This document shows positions 8,225 through 17,365 of a DNA stretch of 64,000 nt, piece by piece. The stretch spans positions 372,001-436,000 of the forward strand of contig CBDBND010000033.1 of the NCBI GenBank assembly GCA_965207985.1, read 5' to 3'. The notes beneath the pieces are model-generated. The model was not told where the DNA came from, did no database searches, and was given only the letters and a program-made list of their open reading frames with translations. The translations under genes and the position numbers were made by a program. Each line of letters opens with the position of its first letter. Position 1 is the first letter of the stretch. Source of the DNA: CBDBND01 sp965207985. Its GTDB lineage: Bacteria; Pseudomonadota; Alphaproteobacteria; Rhodospirillales; Rhodospirillaceae.

Positions 8225-9226
8225 TTAGTCTAGCACCGCTAGCGGTTGGCGGAACGTATAGCCATCTCTCGCACAGTGACCCAGGGCCCAACCGAGATTG
8301 AAGCCGACCCTGCGGGCATCCACATCCGTCAATGCGTAACCAGACATGCGAGCCTGTCCCTGCTTCATGAGCGAGAACAGCAAGAAGTCCGGCTGCTCAT
8401 TGTAGAACGGATACTCTTTGTCCCGCATACGGATGCCATAGACGTCACCGTTTTCATCGGGTTCGAACCACACCAGACCCCCTTGGCTGTGCATGCGGAT
8501 GTTGTCGAAACTCCGGGCTATGCTGCCATCGTCATTGCGGAAAGTGACATTGCAATTAAAGATTTTGGAGCGGCGCATGCGGAAAGGCTGATCCACCGGC
8601 ATACCCACATGCAAACTATCGTCGGAAAACAGGAAGGACGAGTCCACCAGCCAAAGTTTTGTAGCCGATAGAGTCCACCGATGCACGGAGTAGCGGTAGA
8701 GATCCCCTTCTCCAAATGCACACTCCTTTGGCCCCATATTGGCGACGTACTGGTCCGCCTCCCGGCGCCAATAAATATCGCACCCTTCAATGAAAAATAT
8801 GTCGTCCATGGTCAGGTCCGCCACCTTGCTTGGGTCAAGATGGGCGTCCCGCGTCTTGTCGTTGTCTCTATAAAAGCCCTGCTTCATGCGAATGGCGTTC
8901 ATATCCGGTTCAGAGATAAAGACACCGATACGCTGGCGCATGACGTTATCGGGATCGTTGTCCAAGTAATGCTGGATATGAAAGACATGCTCGCCGATCT
9001 GCGGTAGGTCTAAACGCTTGTGGATGGCATGCATACGCCGGTGGGGCGGCTCGCCTTCGCCGCCATTGCGGGTATAGAACCACCGCTGTTCTTCATTATC
9101 GAATTCCCCTTCGAACCAGTCAGTCAGGATCAAGATATCCCGGGCATTTGGGTCCATAGGCAACGCTTCCTGAGCAGCTGCGAGACTGGGCATAAGAAAA
9201 ATTATAGCAGAAATAAGAATCTTCAT
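8225..9226 (-). CDS. CpcT/CpeT-like secreted protein
   Basis: A 333-aa protein with a Sec signal peptide (MKILISAIIFLMPSLAAAQ). It carries features of the CpcT/CpeT family: an early W-F-x-G-x-F-x-N-x-x-Q motif (DWFEGEFDNEEQ), a central LTMDDIFFIEGCDIYWRR and a later MRRSKIFNCNVTF. In cyanobacteria these proteins attach bilins to phycobiliproteins, but relatives without known function occur in other bacteria. Here it lies 2 bases downstream of the amine oxidase gene in the same operon, suggesting it binds a small hydrophobic ligand or product of those enzymes. Real bilin lyase activity is unlikely because no phycobiliprotein genes are present in the window. Confidence 0.65.
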   Translation of the reverse strand: MKILISAIIFLMPSLAAAQEALPMDPNARDILILTDWFEGEFDNEEQRWFYTRNGGEGEPPHRRMHAIHKRLDLPQIGEHVFHIQHYLDNDPDNVMRQRIGVFISEPDMNAIRMKQGFYRDNDKTRDAHLDPSKVADLTMDDIFFIEGCDIYWRREADQYVANMGPKECAFGEGDLYRYSVHRWTLSATKLWLVDSSFLFSDDSLHVGMPVDQPFRMRRSKIFNCNVTFRNDDGSIARSFDNIRMHSQGGLVWFEPDENGDVYGIRMRDKEYPFYNEQPDFLLFSLMKQGQARMSGYALTDVDARRVGFNLGWALGHCARDGYTFRQPLAVLD

Positions 9227-9228
9227 GA

Positions 9229-10677
9229 TTACCCCACCAAATCTAAGACATCGAAAGCGGCCCGTTCGCCGGACTCAAAAGCACCTTCCATACCGCGTTC
9301 CATTAGTGCGGTATGTTCGCCGCAGAAATGAACGTTGCCATGGCGCGCGCGCATGTTGCCCGCGTATTTGGTCACCTGTCCTGGACGCCAGAACACCCAA
9401 TCGCCAGCACCGTGTACTTCGCGATGGCAGGACTGTACGACGACGGGCTCCAGAGCCCCTTTGATGGACGGGCGGATTCGCTCAAGCTCGTGCAATGTAT
9501 ACGCCGCCACCTGTGCGTCAGTCATATAGTCATACTTATAAGCTTCATTGCCATTGACGAAGGAAATGGCGGATGTAGCTTCGTCGTCGTCACCCCGGAA
9601 CAGAACCGCAAACCGCTCCATGGGTCCGTCCGTCCAAATACTCGACGGCAAGCCGTCTTCCTCCCAGAATTTTTTCTTGATGAGAAAATGCACCTGGATG
9701 GAAATGCCGTAATCGATCTCATCGATGGCGCTTTCCATGATCAGCGGCAGGCGGGGTGAGAATTTCATGTGACGCAGCACCGGATAAGGCACGGAGCAGA
9801 CCACTTGATTGGCCTGGTACTGGGTGCCGTCAATACAGGATACCGTCACTGTGACGCCGTCGTCTTTAATGGTGTGCACTGTCTTGTTGAGCAGTACACC
9901 GTTTTCCAGACTTTCCGCCATGGCAAAGGGCAAGAGAGAATTACCGCCTTTGACCTGCAGTGAGGCTGGGCGTTCATTCTGGGCCAGCGCTGCGCTTTGA
10001 TTGAACTCACCGACGGCGTAACGGCGGATTTCATGCAGAGCCGAAGTGTTGTCCACATGATCGGTGTGCACCACCACGTTCATGAGATTGATGATGTCGT
10101 CGTTATAGCCAAGGGTTTCGCGCAGGTATTTGGAAAAAGGAATGTCGTACTTCTGAAACTCCGGTAGGATCCAATCTTCCAAAGACCGGCCGGACAACGG
10201 ATTATTACGGTGAGCCAGAACGAATAGCATGCGGTCCGGCATGAGCTCGCGGTCATCGTCACCGAGAGTGTTCAAAGGGTGGCTCGGCCACTCTTCCGGT
10301 AAAATGTTCTGTTCCTTAATACGATAGATCCAGCCACGTCCAGCACCGAGACGGTTGGGCTCCACCAACTCCAAGCCCAAGTTTTCGGCCGTATCGATCA
10401 TGCGGGCATAGTTGCCGCCGATCAGTTCTCCCGCCGCTTCAGGACTGCCTGGAACGCCCATGAGTGTGTAAACGCGACCGCCCACCCGGTTTCGGCCTTC
10501 CAACACTTGGACCGACAGACCCTGTTCTTCCAGCAGCATGGCAGCGTAGAGGCCGGATAGACCCGAACCGATGACAACGGCATCGAATTTGGGCGTGGCC
10601 GCGCGCAAGGGTTTGGGTGCTTTGGCAGCGACAACACCGGCAGTGGCGCTGGAAAGTAACGTGCGGCGGTTGAGCAT
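9229..10677 (-). CDS. Flavin monoamine oxidase-family protein, exported
   Basis: A 482-aa FAD enzyme. An N-terminal MLNRRTLLSSATAG signal looks Tat-like. The dinucleotide-binding site is AVVIGSGLSGLYAAMLLEEQG with EGRNRVGGRVYT after it, and the C-terminal FAD contact is VHFCGEHTALMERGMEGAFESG. These are hallmarks of monoamine oxidase/polyamine oxidase/phytoene desaturase-type flavoproteins. Substrate cannot be assigned. It sits between two DUF1838 genes upstream and the CpcT/CpeT-like gene 2 bases downstream, so these proteins probably work on the same compound in the periplasm. Confidence 0.85.
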   Translation of the reverse strand: MLNRRTLLSSATAGVVAAKAPKPLRAATPKFDAVVIGSGLSGLYAAMLLEEQGLSVQVLEGRNRVGGRVYTLMGVPGSPEAAGELIGGNYARMIDTAENLGLELVEPNRLGAGRGWIYRIKEQNILPEEWPSHPLNTLGDDDRELMPDRMLFVLAHRNNPLSGRSLEDWILPEFQKYDIPFSKYLRETLGYNDDIINLMNVVVHTDHVDNTSALHEIRRYAVGEFNQSAALAQNERPASLQVKGGNSLLPFAMAESLENGVLLNKTVHTIKDDGVTVTVSCIDGTQYQANQVVCSVPYPVLRHMKFSPRLPLIMESAIDEIDYGISIQVHFLIKKKFWEEDGLPSSIWTDGPMERFAVLFRGDDDEATSAISFVNGNEAYKYDYMTDAQVAAYTLHELERIRPSIKGALEPVVVQSCHREVHGAGDWVFWRPGQVTKYAGNMRARHGNVHFCGEHTALMERGMEGAFESGERAAFDVLDLVG

Positions 10678-10715
10678 GAAATGGCCTCCATTTTCGTCGG
10701 TGGTGCGTGCTGCGC

Positions 10716-11651
10716 TTACTCTACTTGATCGTCATAAAAGTCTGCTCCAGCGAAGTCGGCCCACATGTACTGCCCCTCCGGCCATTGCACCTTTTCAGTA
10801 AGGCACCCCGGGTATTTTGCTTCACCGGCCTCGAAGACCTCACGGGGTATGTCTTCATAACTGTCTAGCTGAACACCGACGGCCTTATGAAACAATGTGC
10901 CTGGGGTTTGCCCCATGCGCATCCAGGGTTGCCACCCGGCTATGGCATTCCAGAACATGGTCGCCGACGTGTTTAAGACATTCGGGTCTTCGAGGTCAGA
11001 TAACTTGGCATAATAGTTAGTGAGATTGACCAGATTGAGAAACTCGCCCGATGAGTGTTCGGGATAGACATCCGGCTGAATGGGATTACGGAAGCGAAGA
11101 AACGCATCCCACGTAATCCAGGCCGTGTCGTTAACAATCGTCCAGTCAAAGTTCCGTGGATTTTCTGGACCACGCGCTCGATCGAGCCGGTCAAAACCCC
11201 ATTCGTTATAAAGCCGCTCCTGTGGCCCACCAACGGAGTCCATCAATTCGTCGGTCCGGCCCGTAAATGGGTTGTCCCATTTCTCCAAGAGTTTTCCGGT
11301 TTCCAAATCGCGCTTGAAGGTGATTTCGTAGATCGTAGACCGGTGCGTCCCGTCGTCCTGCTTCCAAAACTTGCCGAGATAGAAACCGTCGGAATAGAAC
11401 AATTCCCGCACCGGTTCGCCGGGGAAGTAGGCGTATACCTTTCCCGTGAACCAGCGCCGGACCATTTCATCGGCCTGGGATCCGAGCATCTTGAGCACCG
11501 CCATGGAAGCTGCGCGTGTATCAGTTGGATCGAAAGGAACACGTTCGCCCTTGTGATCATTTGCGATGGTTGGTTTAGCCCGAAGGGACAATGCCGCTGA
11601 CGCCACGGCACCAGCGCTGAGTGAATTAAGCAGTTTCCGCCGTTCCATCAT
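10716..11651 (-). CDS. DUF1838 family protein, exported
   Basis: I start the gene at the first of two adjacent ATGs (11651) directly before an RRKLLNSLSAG signal; a further in-frame upstream start would only add unrelated residues. The 311-aa product has the features shared by the five DUF1838 paralogs here: an NP(F/L/Y)TG element (NPFTGRTDE, about residue 127) and a C-terminal PWMRMGQTPG (about residue 242). DUF1838 has no established function. It is 38 bases upstream of the amine oxidase gene and is the second gene of the operon. Confidence 0.8.
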   Translation of the reverse strand: MMERRKLLNSLSAGAVASAALSLRAKPTIANDHKGERVPFDPTDTRAASMAVLKMLGSQADEMVRRWFTGKVYAYFPGEPVRELFYSDGFYLGKFWKQDDGTHRSTIYEITFKRDLETGKLLEKWDNPFTGRTDELMDSVGGPQERLYNEWGFDRLDRARGPENPRNFDWTIVNDTAWITWDAFLRFRNPIQPDVYPEHSSGEFLNLVNLTNYYAKLSDLEDPNVLNTSATMFWNAIAGWQPWMRMGQTPGTLFHKAVGVQLDSYEDIPREVFEAGEAKYPGCLTEKVQWPEGQYMWADFAGADFYDDQVE

Positions 11652-11707
11652 GGTTATGTCATCTTGGTCCTTGTTGAAGGCTGTAGCGAGCATCACCGCA
11701 GCTATGC

Positions 11708-12511
11708 TTATTCTGTCGACGTTTGTCCGCCCGTTCTTTCATAGGTTTCCGGATTATCCAACGAGCCTGGATAGGCGTTTTCGTAAACGGACCGAATAGC
11801 CGGGTCTATAGCACTCAGATCGGCCGCCTTGATACCGTTCGAATTCCACAATGTGCGACCCGGGATATCCCCCATTTCCAGCCAGCGCATCCATGGTGAA
11901 TAGCCGGTCCAGCTGAACTCCATGGGCGTCGCAGTAATATCGGGATTGGAAAACGATGAGGTATCTGTCGTCAAGTTAACCCACTCGGCGCCATAGCCGC
12001 CGTTGCCGTATTTGACCAATAGTTCCAGAGTCACTGTCGTTTTGTCGCCCTGAAACAGCCACGGCATGAGCAATGGTTTGTCCTTGAGCCAGGCTTCGCC
12101 GGTGTATCCTTCGATATCCTGACCATCTGGACCCATGCGCCAGGAGGTATACCGGGTCAGCAAGGGTTCGGGGTGAACCGTGTCGCCGGTCAACGGGTTT
12201 ATAAAATTCTCCAAAAGTTCACCGGTGGCGTAGTCGGTATAAAAACCCCAGTCCCTGCTGTTCATGATGTAACTGTCACCTTGGCGCTCAAACTTGAGGT
12301 AACGCAGGCCGTGGACTCCGACCAGGGGAATTGGCATCTCCCCCTCGCGCAAGGCGTAGATGCGCCCGGCCGCGATTTTCCAATAGGGCTTGCCGGACTG
12401 GTCGCCCATGATCTTGACAAAGCCTTCGAGGTTGTCCGTTGGGTCCCCGGGATCGAATCCGGACGGCGCAGCCATGCTGAACAGGGCTAGAGATCCCCGA
12501 CGGTTGAGCAT
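11708..12511 (-). CDS. DUF1838 family protein
   Basis: The ATG at 12511 is preceded by GGAGGT at good spacing, and the protein begins MLNRRGSLALFSMAA, a shortened Tat-like signal also seen in its neighbours. DUF1838 features: NPLTGDTVHPEP in the middle and SPWMRWLEMGDIPGRTLW near the C-terminus. It is the first gene of a five-gene operon (two DUF1838, amine oxidase, CpcT/CpeT-like, flavoprotein) and is divergent from the LytTR regulator gene, which may control it. The biochemical role is unknown. Confidence 0.8.
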   Translation of the reverse strand: MLNRRGSLALFSMAAPSGFDPGDPTDNLEGFVKIMGDQSGKPYWKIAAGRIYALREGEMPIPLVGVHGLRYLKFERQGDSYIMNSRDWGFYTDYATGELLENFINPLTGDTVHPEPLLTRYTSWRMGPDGQDIEGYTGEAWLKDKPLLMPWLFQGDKTTVTLELLVKYGNGGYGAEWVNLTTDTSSFSNPDITATPMEFSWTGYSPWMRWLEMGDIPGRTLWNSNGIKAADLSAIDPAIRSVYENAYPGSLDNPETYERTGGQTSTE

Positions 12512-12754
12512 GAGATAACCTCCAGTTCCTATTGTGTTTGGCGATTTGCGGTTAACTGGGTCCCTACCCCATATCACCGACCCTACGGCATCAGGCCATC
12601 AGGGTTGAACCTCAAGCCGTTGATTTTTCGCCCTCTAATGCTTGCGCTTCGTGAATATGTTTCGCGAAAATTTGATTCTGGCTAGAGTTCGGAACATTCT
12701 TCGTTTCGAGAGCATCACAAATCAAGACCTTGTTTTAACCGGGACTGACCCTAA
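12512..12754. promoter_or_regulatory. Divergent intergenic region between DUF1838 operon and LytTR gene
   Basis: This 243-bp gap must hold the promoters of both transcripts. It includes the palindrome TTTCGCGAAA at 12660-12669, also found before the gene at 3738. No clear -35/-10 pair was assigned. LytTR proteins usually bind imperfect direct repeats, and none is obvious by eye. Confidence 0.4.
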
Positions 12755-13645
12755 GTGACTGACGCACCGGCAACGGCCTCAGCAAGACCACTACTCTCAT
12801 ACCGGGATTTGGCTCTTCTCTTTTATATTGGGGTGCCATCCTTATTTGCCGTGTCCTTCGGATGGATGGGCGCAGGCGCATGGGCCAGTCATTTTTCTCG
12901 GCCGGTTTCCCTTTTGTATTGGTTTGGAGCAGCCATTGGGCTTTGGTTGACCTTGGAGATAGCCACTCGTATTTCGGCTTGGCTCGCGCCGAAAGGAAAG
13001 ACACCTCTCATTTTCATTCTGCTATTTGGCGGACTCTTACAGCCCCTCTTTGGACGGGCGATTCTGAACCTTTGGCAGTTTTTTTTCGTCGGTTTTTTCC
13101 CTGCAGGCGTAGAACACCCAGAGCTCAATTTCTTTTACGGGTCATTGCCGGAGTATGGAGCTGTCATTTTGTCCAACTCTGTCATTATCATTGTATGGAT
13201 CACGTTCAATTTATTGTTCGATCGTATTCTCGGATATCCACGATTTCGTAAGGCGACAGGGTTCAATCCCAACACCAACGTCTGGCGTGACACGACTGAG
13301 CGGTTGGCCAATCTCGTTCCGTCGGGATTGCTGCTGCGCCTACCGTCTTCGTTGGGGCAGGACGTAATTGCCTTGTCCGCCGAAGATCATTACGTGCGCG
13401 TTTACACAAAACTTGGCAACGATCTGATCTTGTACAGATTTAGTGACGCCGTGCGGGAAATGCCAAAGGAACTCGGTATGCAAGTCCATCGGTCCCATTG
13501 GGTAAATTTGGGCGCTGTTACTAAATTTGAAGAATCAGGCCGGACACATACTTTGACTGTCGGAGAGTCCGTGACCATTCCGGTTAGTCAGCGTTACATT
13601 GAAGTGATTAAGGGTCGCGGTATTACCCCGACGCGAATCGAATGA
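12755..13645 (+). CDS. Membrane-anchored LytTR-family transcriptional regulator
   Basis: A 296-aa protein starting at GTG. The N-terminal half has about four membrane helices (roughly residues 12-35, 45-65, 78-100 and 125-150). The C-terminal 100 residues form a LytTR DNA-binding domain: ALSAEDHYVRVYT, then MQVHRSHWVNLGAV and IPVSQRYIEVIKGRG. Membrane LytTR proteins sense signals directly, without a receiver domain. It is transcribed away from the DUF1838/amine oxidase operon and is the likely local regulator; that link is inferred from position only. Confidence 0.85.
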   Translation: MTDAPATASARPLLSYRDLALLFYIGVPSLFAVSFGWMGAGAWASHFSRPVSLLYWFGAAIGLWLTLEIATRISAWLAPKGKTPLIFILLFGGLLQPLFGRAILNLWQFFFVGFFPAGVEHPELNFFYGSLPEYGAVILSNSVIIIVWITFNLLFDRILGYPRFRKATGFNPNTNVWRDTTERLANLVPSGLLLRLPSSLGQDVIALSAEDHYVRVYTKLGNDLILYRFSDAVREMPKELGMQVHRSHWVNLGAVTKFEESGRTHTLTVGESVTIPVSQRYIEVIKGRGITPTRIE

Positions 13646-13723
13646 GAGCAGGGTCCTTGATTTCGTTCATATTTCAAGGAACCGGCGCCGGGACCCAAAC
13701 GTTAATTTTGTACCTGGCTCAAT

Positions 13724-14465
13724 ATGATCTCTCAGGACGCCGACGGAGCCCCTGCCGTGCACGGAAAATATCTGTTCATTAACCTAAGCCTGATCACAGC
13801 GCTTATCGGACCCGTGAATGCTCAGACCTTTGAGCAGACGCCTGGCACAGCCATTGAGATCGACCTCAACGCCCTGCCCGAACCCTTTAACCCATCCCCG
13901 CCATCAAATTTCTCCCAATCCTTAGCCCGCCCTGCCGGCACCACCCTCACCGTGCCCGACGGATTTGCCGCTAGTCTTTTTGCCGAAGGCCTAAGCCATG
14001 CCCGCAATATGGTGGTCGCCCCCAACGGGGATGTATTCCTGGCGGAATCCAACGTCGGCCGCATCACCCTTCTGCGCGACAGCACAAACGATGGCAGCGC
14101 TGATCTCATTACCACCTTTGCCGAAGACTTTAACCGGCCCTTTGGCCTCGCCTTCAGTTCCACCCACCTTTACGTGGGTGATACCGAAGCGGTGTGGCGT
14201 ATCCCCTATACCGCGGGTGACACCGTGGCTGCTGGTCCGGCGGAACAAGTGACCGCCGACGGCGCCATTGGAGCCAGTTCGGGCCATTGGACACGCAACG
14301 TGGCTTTACATCCGGACGGCTCACGCCTCTACGTCGCTGTCGGCTCCCAGGGCAACATCGCCGTGGAAGCCGAGCCCCGGGCCACGGTGCAGGAATTCCA
14401 AATCGACGGCAGCAGTCAACGCACCTTCGCTACAGGCCTGCGCAACCCGGTGGGCATCGCCTTGG
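13724..14465 (+). pseudogene. PQQ-dependent sugar dehydrogenase-like protein, 3' truncated
   Basis: The product has a signal-like N-terminus and then the beta-propeller of soluble glucose/sorbosone dehydrogenases: FAEGLSHARNMVVAPNGDVF, GSADLITTFAEDFNRPFGLA, HWTRNVALHPDGSRLYVAVG and FATGLRNPVGIAL. The family sequence stops at about 14465. The frame then runs on through DNA that encodes, on the opposite strand, the tail of another gene, to a stop at 14591-14593. Roughly half of a normal-length enzyme (about 400-450 aa) is left and the quinone- and calcium-binding later blades are gone, so it is probably non-functional. Confidence 0.75.
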
Positions 14466-14850
14466 TCGATCGACCTTTGCCATACCAACTCACTGGTGGA
14501 GTCCACCTTGCCAATCCAGGAGTCGAAGGTGCGATCACTGGGCCGTTTGCTAAAGCCGGCGAAGACGAATCCGCCTTCCGGTGTTGGCGTTAAACCCCGG
14601 ATAGAAGCCGGGCGGTCTATTTCAGGGTAAGACGACCAGAGTTCGTTTCCGTTTGGATCGAGCTTAACCAGCCAGGCCCGCTCTTGCGGCGAAGTATCTA
14701 AGGACACCTGCTGAGTGCTGTTGCCTGCGGCAACCATGGTCCCATCAGACAGCAGAACCAGATCATTGAAGCGGTCACGCCCGGGAGTCCCGTGGCGCCA
14801 CTCCCATTCCATGTGAAACGCAGATGACAGTTTGATCACCCAAGCTTCTA

Positions 14851-15902
14851 GAGCTTTATGTGATTAGACGGAGTCATTTTAGGGATTCACAAGCTTTTCG
14901 ATTTCTGATTCAAGATTCTTGCTGGGTAAGGAGGCCAGCAAGGATGGCAAGAGCTTATTCCCTTGATCTTCGAGAACGGGTTATTTCGGCTGTGTCGCGC
15001 GACGGGATGTCGTGCCGGGCGGCGGCGCGGCATTTCGGGATCGGCGAGAGCACGGCGGTTGCCTGGCTGGCGCGCTACCGGCGGACGGGCAGCGCGGCGC
15101 CGGGCCGGATGGGCGGTTACAAGCCGCGTGCGATCCGGGGGGCGCACGAGCGCTGGTTGCGGGACCGGGTGGCGCGGGGGGATTTCACGCTTCATGGGCT
15201 TGTCGGGGAGCTGGCGGATCGGGGCCTGAAGGTGGACTACCGTTCGGTCTGGACCTTCGTTCACGAGCAGGGCCTGAGCTATAAAAAAAACGCTGGTGGC
15301 TGGCGAGCGTCGGCGCCGTGACGTGGCGCGCCGCCGCGCTCAGTGGTTGAAGTACCGCGACCGGGTTGACCCGACGCGCCTGGTGTTCATCGACGAGACC
15401 TGGACCAGGACCAACATGGCGCCCCTGCGGGGCTGGGGGTCAAAGGGCGCGCGACTGATCGGCGAGGCGCCACATGGCCGCTGGCACACCGCGACCTTCC
15501 TCGCCGCGCTGCGCCACGACCGAATCGATGCGCCCTGGCTCGTCGACGGGCCGATCAACGGCGAGCGCTTCCGCATCTATGTGCAGGACGTGTTGGTCCC
15601 AACCCTCAAGCCCGGCGACATCGTCATCATGGACAACCTCGGCTCTCACAAGTCCAAGGCCGTGCGACAGGCCATCCGCCAGGCCGGCGCCCGGCTCCTG
15701 TTCCTGCCCAAGTACTCCCCCGACCTCAATCCCATCGAGCAGGTCTTCGCCAAGCTCAAGCATCTGCTCCGCCTCGAAGCGCCGCGAACCGTCGAGGCCG
15801 TCTCAGCCGCCATCGGCAGACTCCTCGATACCTATACCTCAAATGAATGCGCCAACTATTTCAAAAACGCAGGATATGACCCAACCTAAAATCATACCGC
15901 TC
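14851..15902 (+). mobile_element. IS630-family insertion sequence
   Basis: A 1052-bp element flanked by TA on each side (14849-14850 and 15903-15904), the target duplication expected for IS630/Tc1-mariner elements. Ends are related inverted repeats: GAGCTTTATGTGATTAGACG from the left and GAGCGGTATGATTTTAGGTT read inward from the right. It carries one transposase in two overlapping frames. It interrupts a secreted-protein gene whose frame is restored by exact removal. The GC-rich transposase contrasts with the host flanks. Confidence 0.9.
14944..15889 (+). CDS. IS630 transposase, two frames joined at an A8 run
   Basis: The first frame (14944-15321) encodes an HTH domain (YSLDLRERVISAVSRDGMSC) and is preceded by TAAGGAGG. 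The second frame, ending at 15889, holds the DDE catalytic domain: VFIDETWTRTNM, IVIMDNLGSHKS and FLPKYSPDLNPIEQVFAKLK. The two meet at eight A residues (15283-15290); the second frame is +1 relative to the first. Expression of a fusion by transcriptional slippage or ribosomal frameshifting at such runs is known in this family; a simple one-base mutation is the alternative. Confidence 0.85.
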
Positions 15903-16408
15903 TAGGCTGCCATCCGGCGAAGCTGCACTTTCGCCTGCTAACACATAACCGCCGTCTGCTGTCGATTCTATGGCATCAGCGACGTCACTCCCCGAACCAC
16001 CAACAAAATGACGGTCAATCTCTTGACCCTCATTTGTGAGTTCAATCAACACGACCTGACCGGGATTGCCAGCCTCAGGATACTCTTCGAGGACAGCAAC
16101 AAAAGATCCATCCGGCCGTTCCAAAATGCTGGACACTTGATTACGTCCGCTCGTCGATAACGTTGACTGCCACATGAGCGAACCGTTTTGGTCCAGGGAG
16201 ACGATCAATCCCGTTCCTGTGCCGTGTATTCCTTCCTGGTCTTGCCATCCCCCGAGTGCAAACCCGCCTTCTTGCGTGCGGATCATCTTGCGTACGCCGT
16301 CCTTACCTGGCCCTCCAAACAGGTGTTCGACATCTTCTGCACAAATAGATGTGGTAAGCAGAAGGGTCGCAAGCACTGCAAAAGTCTGAGGAAAGAGTTG
16401 GGCCACGG

Positions 16409-17365
16409 TTAGTTGACCACCGGCGTGCGCTGATTGACGTGATCAATAAAAACGCCCGTTGGCTCCTGCCACAATGCAGACGTGAACAACGGGCCATGGC
16501 GTTCGTCGAACCGTTGCCGCACGGCCGGCAGAAGGTCGTCTAACGTTGTCAGTTTTCGCCCTTGTCCCCTGTACAGCACATAACCGGGCTGTTGGCCCAT
16601 CAGCATCCACGGCAGCCATTGGGTCGTGGCGTGATAGAAAAACTCGACAGGGGCGTTGACGACCCTTGGATCTTCCAAGTCGGACCGGCGGCCTTTCAAC
16701 AGACTGACCGAGGCCCCGCGAATGAAATCTCCTGAGGATTCCAAAGGCCACTGTCGGGCATCGAGAGGATGGGGGAACTCGCCATAGGTCTCCCGTTCTG
16801 CCCAGACGTGATCCCCCGACGCGGTCCATCTCAGATTTAAACGGTTGACCGTTTTGGGCACCGGTGCGTCGTCGGTGGGAACGATGTGGCGGCCGCGGGG
16901 GCTGAAGACCATGCGTATTGGACCTTCCCGGTAATGCAGAGGTTCAACGGTACGGTTGTTTAAGGGATTGAGGATCGAGTCTGTGATGTTGCCGGTCACG
17001 GGATCGGTGAAGACCACACCTTCCCACAAGGTGACGCGGTGCTCCGTTTCGGAAATGCGGCGGACCTGGCGGCGGTTGACGCCGTCCAAATGAACCAACG
17101 TGACGACTTTTTCGCCGGGAACGGCAAGGTCGAGCTTGCCGCGGAACCAGAAGTAGACATCGTCGTCTTCAAGGCTGGCGCGAAGTTTGAGCCAGGTCTG
17201 CATTTCGTCAATGAGGGATGGGAAGTTTAGCACTCCATCAGCATCTTGCGCTTTTGGCGAAATTGGAAATGTCGCAACCGCCGCAAGCGATGACATGAGA
17301 AAACCCCGACGGGACAGGTCCCATTCGGTTCGATACTGCGAATGAGTTGAGCTCATTGGTTTCAT
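16409..17365 (-). CDS. DUF1838 family protein, Tat-exported
   Basis: The ATG at 17365 follows a GGAGG motif and overlaps the upstream stop by 4 bases (ATGA). The 318-aa product has a twin-arginine signal (LSRRGFLMSSLAAVATF) about 17 residues in. DUF1838 elements: NPLNNRTVEPL in the middle and LPWMLMGQQPGYVLY near the C-terminus. Sequence is strongly diverged from the other four paralogs, so these are old duplicates rather than a recent amplification. Function unknown. Confidence 0.8.
   Translation of the reverse strand: MKPMSSTHSQYRTEWDLSRRGFLMSSLAAVATFPISPKAQDADGVLNFPSLIDEMQTWLKLRASLEDDDVYFWFRGKLDLAVPGEKVVTLVHLDGVNRRQVRRISETEHRVTLWEGVVFTDPVTGNITDSILNPLNNRTVEPLHYREGPIRMVFSPRGRHIVPTDDAPVPKTVNRLNLRWTASGDHVWAERETYGEFPHPLDARQWPLESSGDFIRGASVSLLKGRRSDLEDPRVVNAPVEFFYHATTQWLPWMLMGQQPGYVLYRGQGRKLTTLDDLLPAVRQRFDERHGPLFTSALWQEPTGVFIDHVNQRTPVVN

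Larger units (their letters stand above)
14466..16406 (-). pseudogene. Secreted beta-propeller-like protein, split by IS630 and 3' truncated
   Basis: The N-terminal part (16406 down to 15903) has a signal peptide (MAQLFPQTFAVLATLLLTTS...) and repeats of the form D-G-G-Y/F-x-L-A-G (EGGFALGGW, DGGYVLAGES). The C-terminal part (14850 down to about 14466) continues with DGTMVAAGNS and EGGFVFAGFS, each followed by W-x-x-K-x-D. Deleting the IS630 element and one TA joins the two parts in frame as GSLEAWVIKL. The 3' end is lost at the junction with the truncated sugar dehydrogenase. The gene starts 2 bases after the stop of an upstream DUF1838 gene, so it belonged to that operon. Confidence 0.8.

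Noticed and set aside
8225..9226. True phycobiliprotein bilin lyase
   Set aside because: No phycobiliprotein or bilin biosynthesis genes are in the window and the protein has a signal peptide; only family membership is claimed.
13650..13700. Possible terminator after the LytTR gene (CCTTGA...TCAAGG hairpin)
   Set aside because: The hairpin is weak and no T-run follows on either strand.
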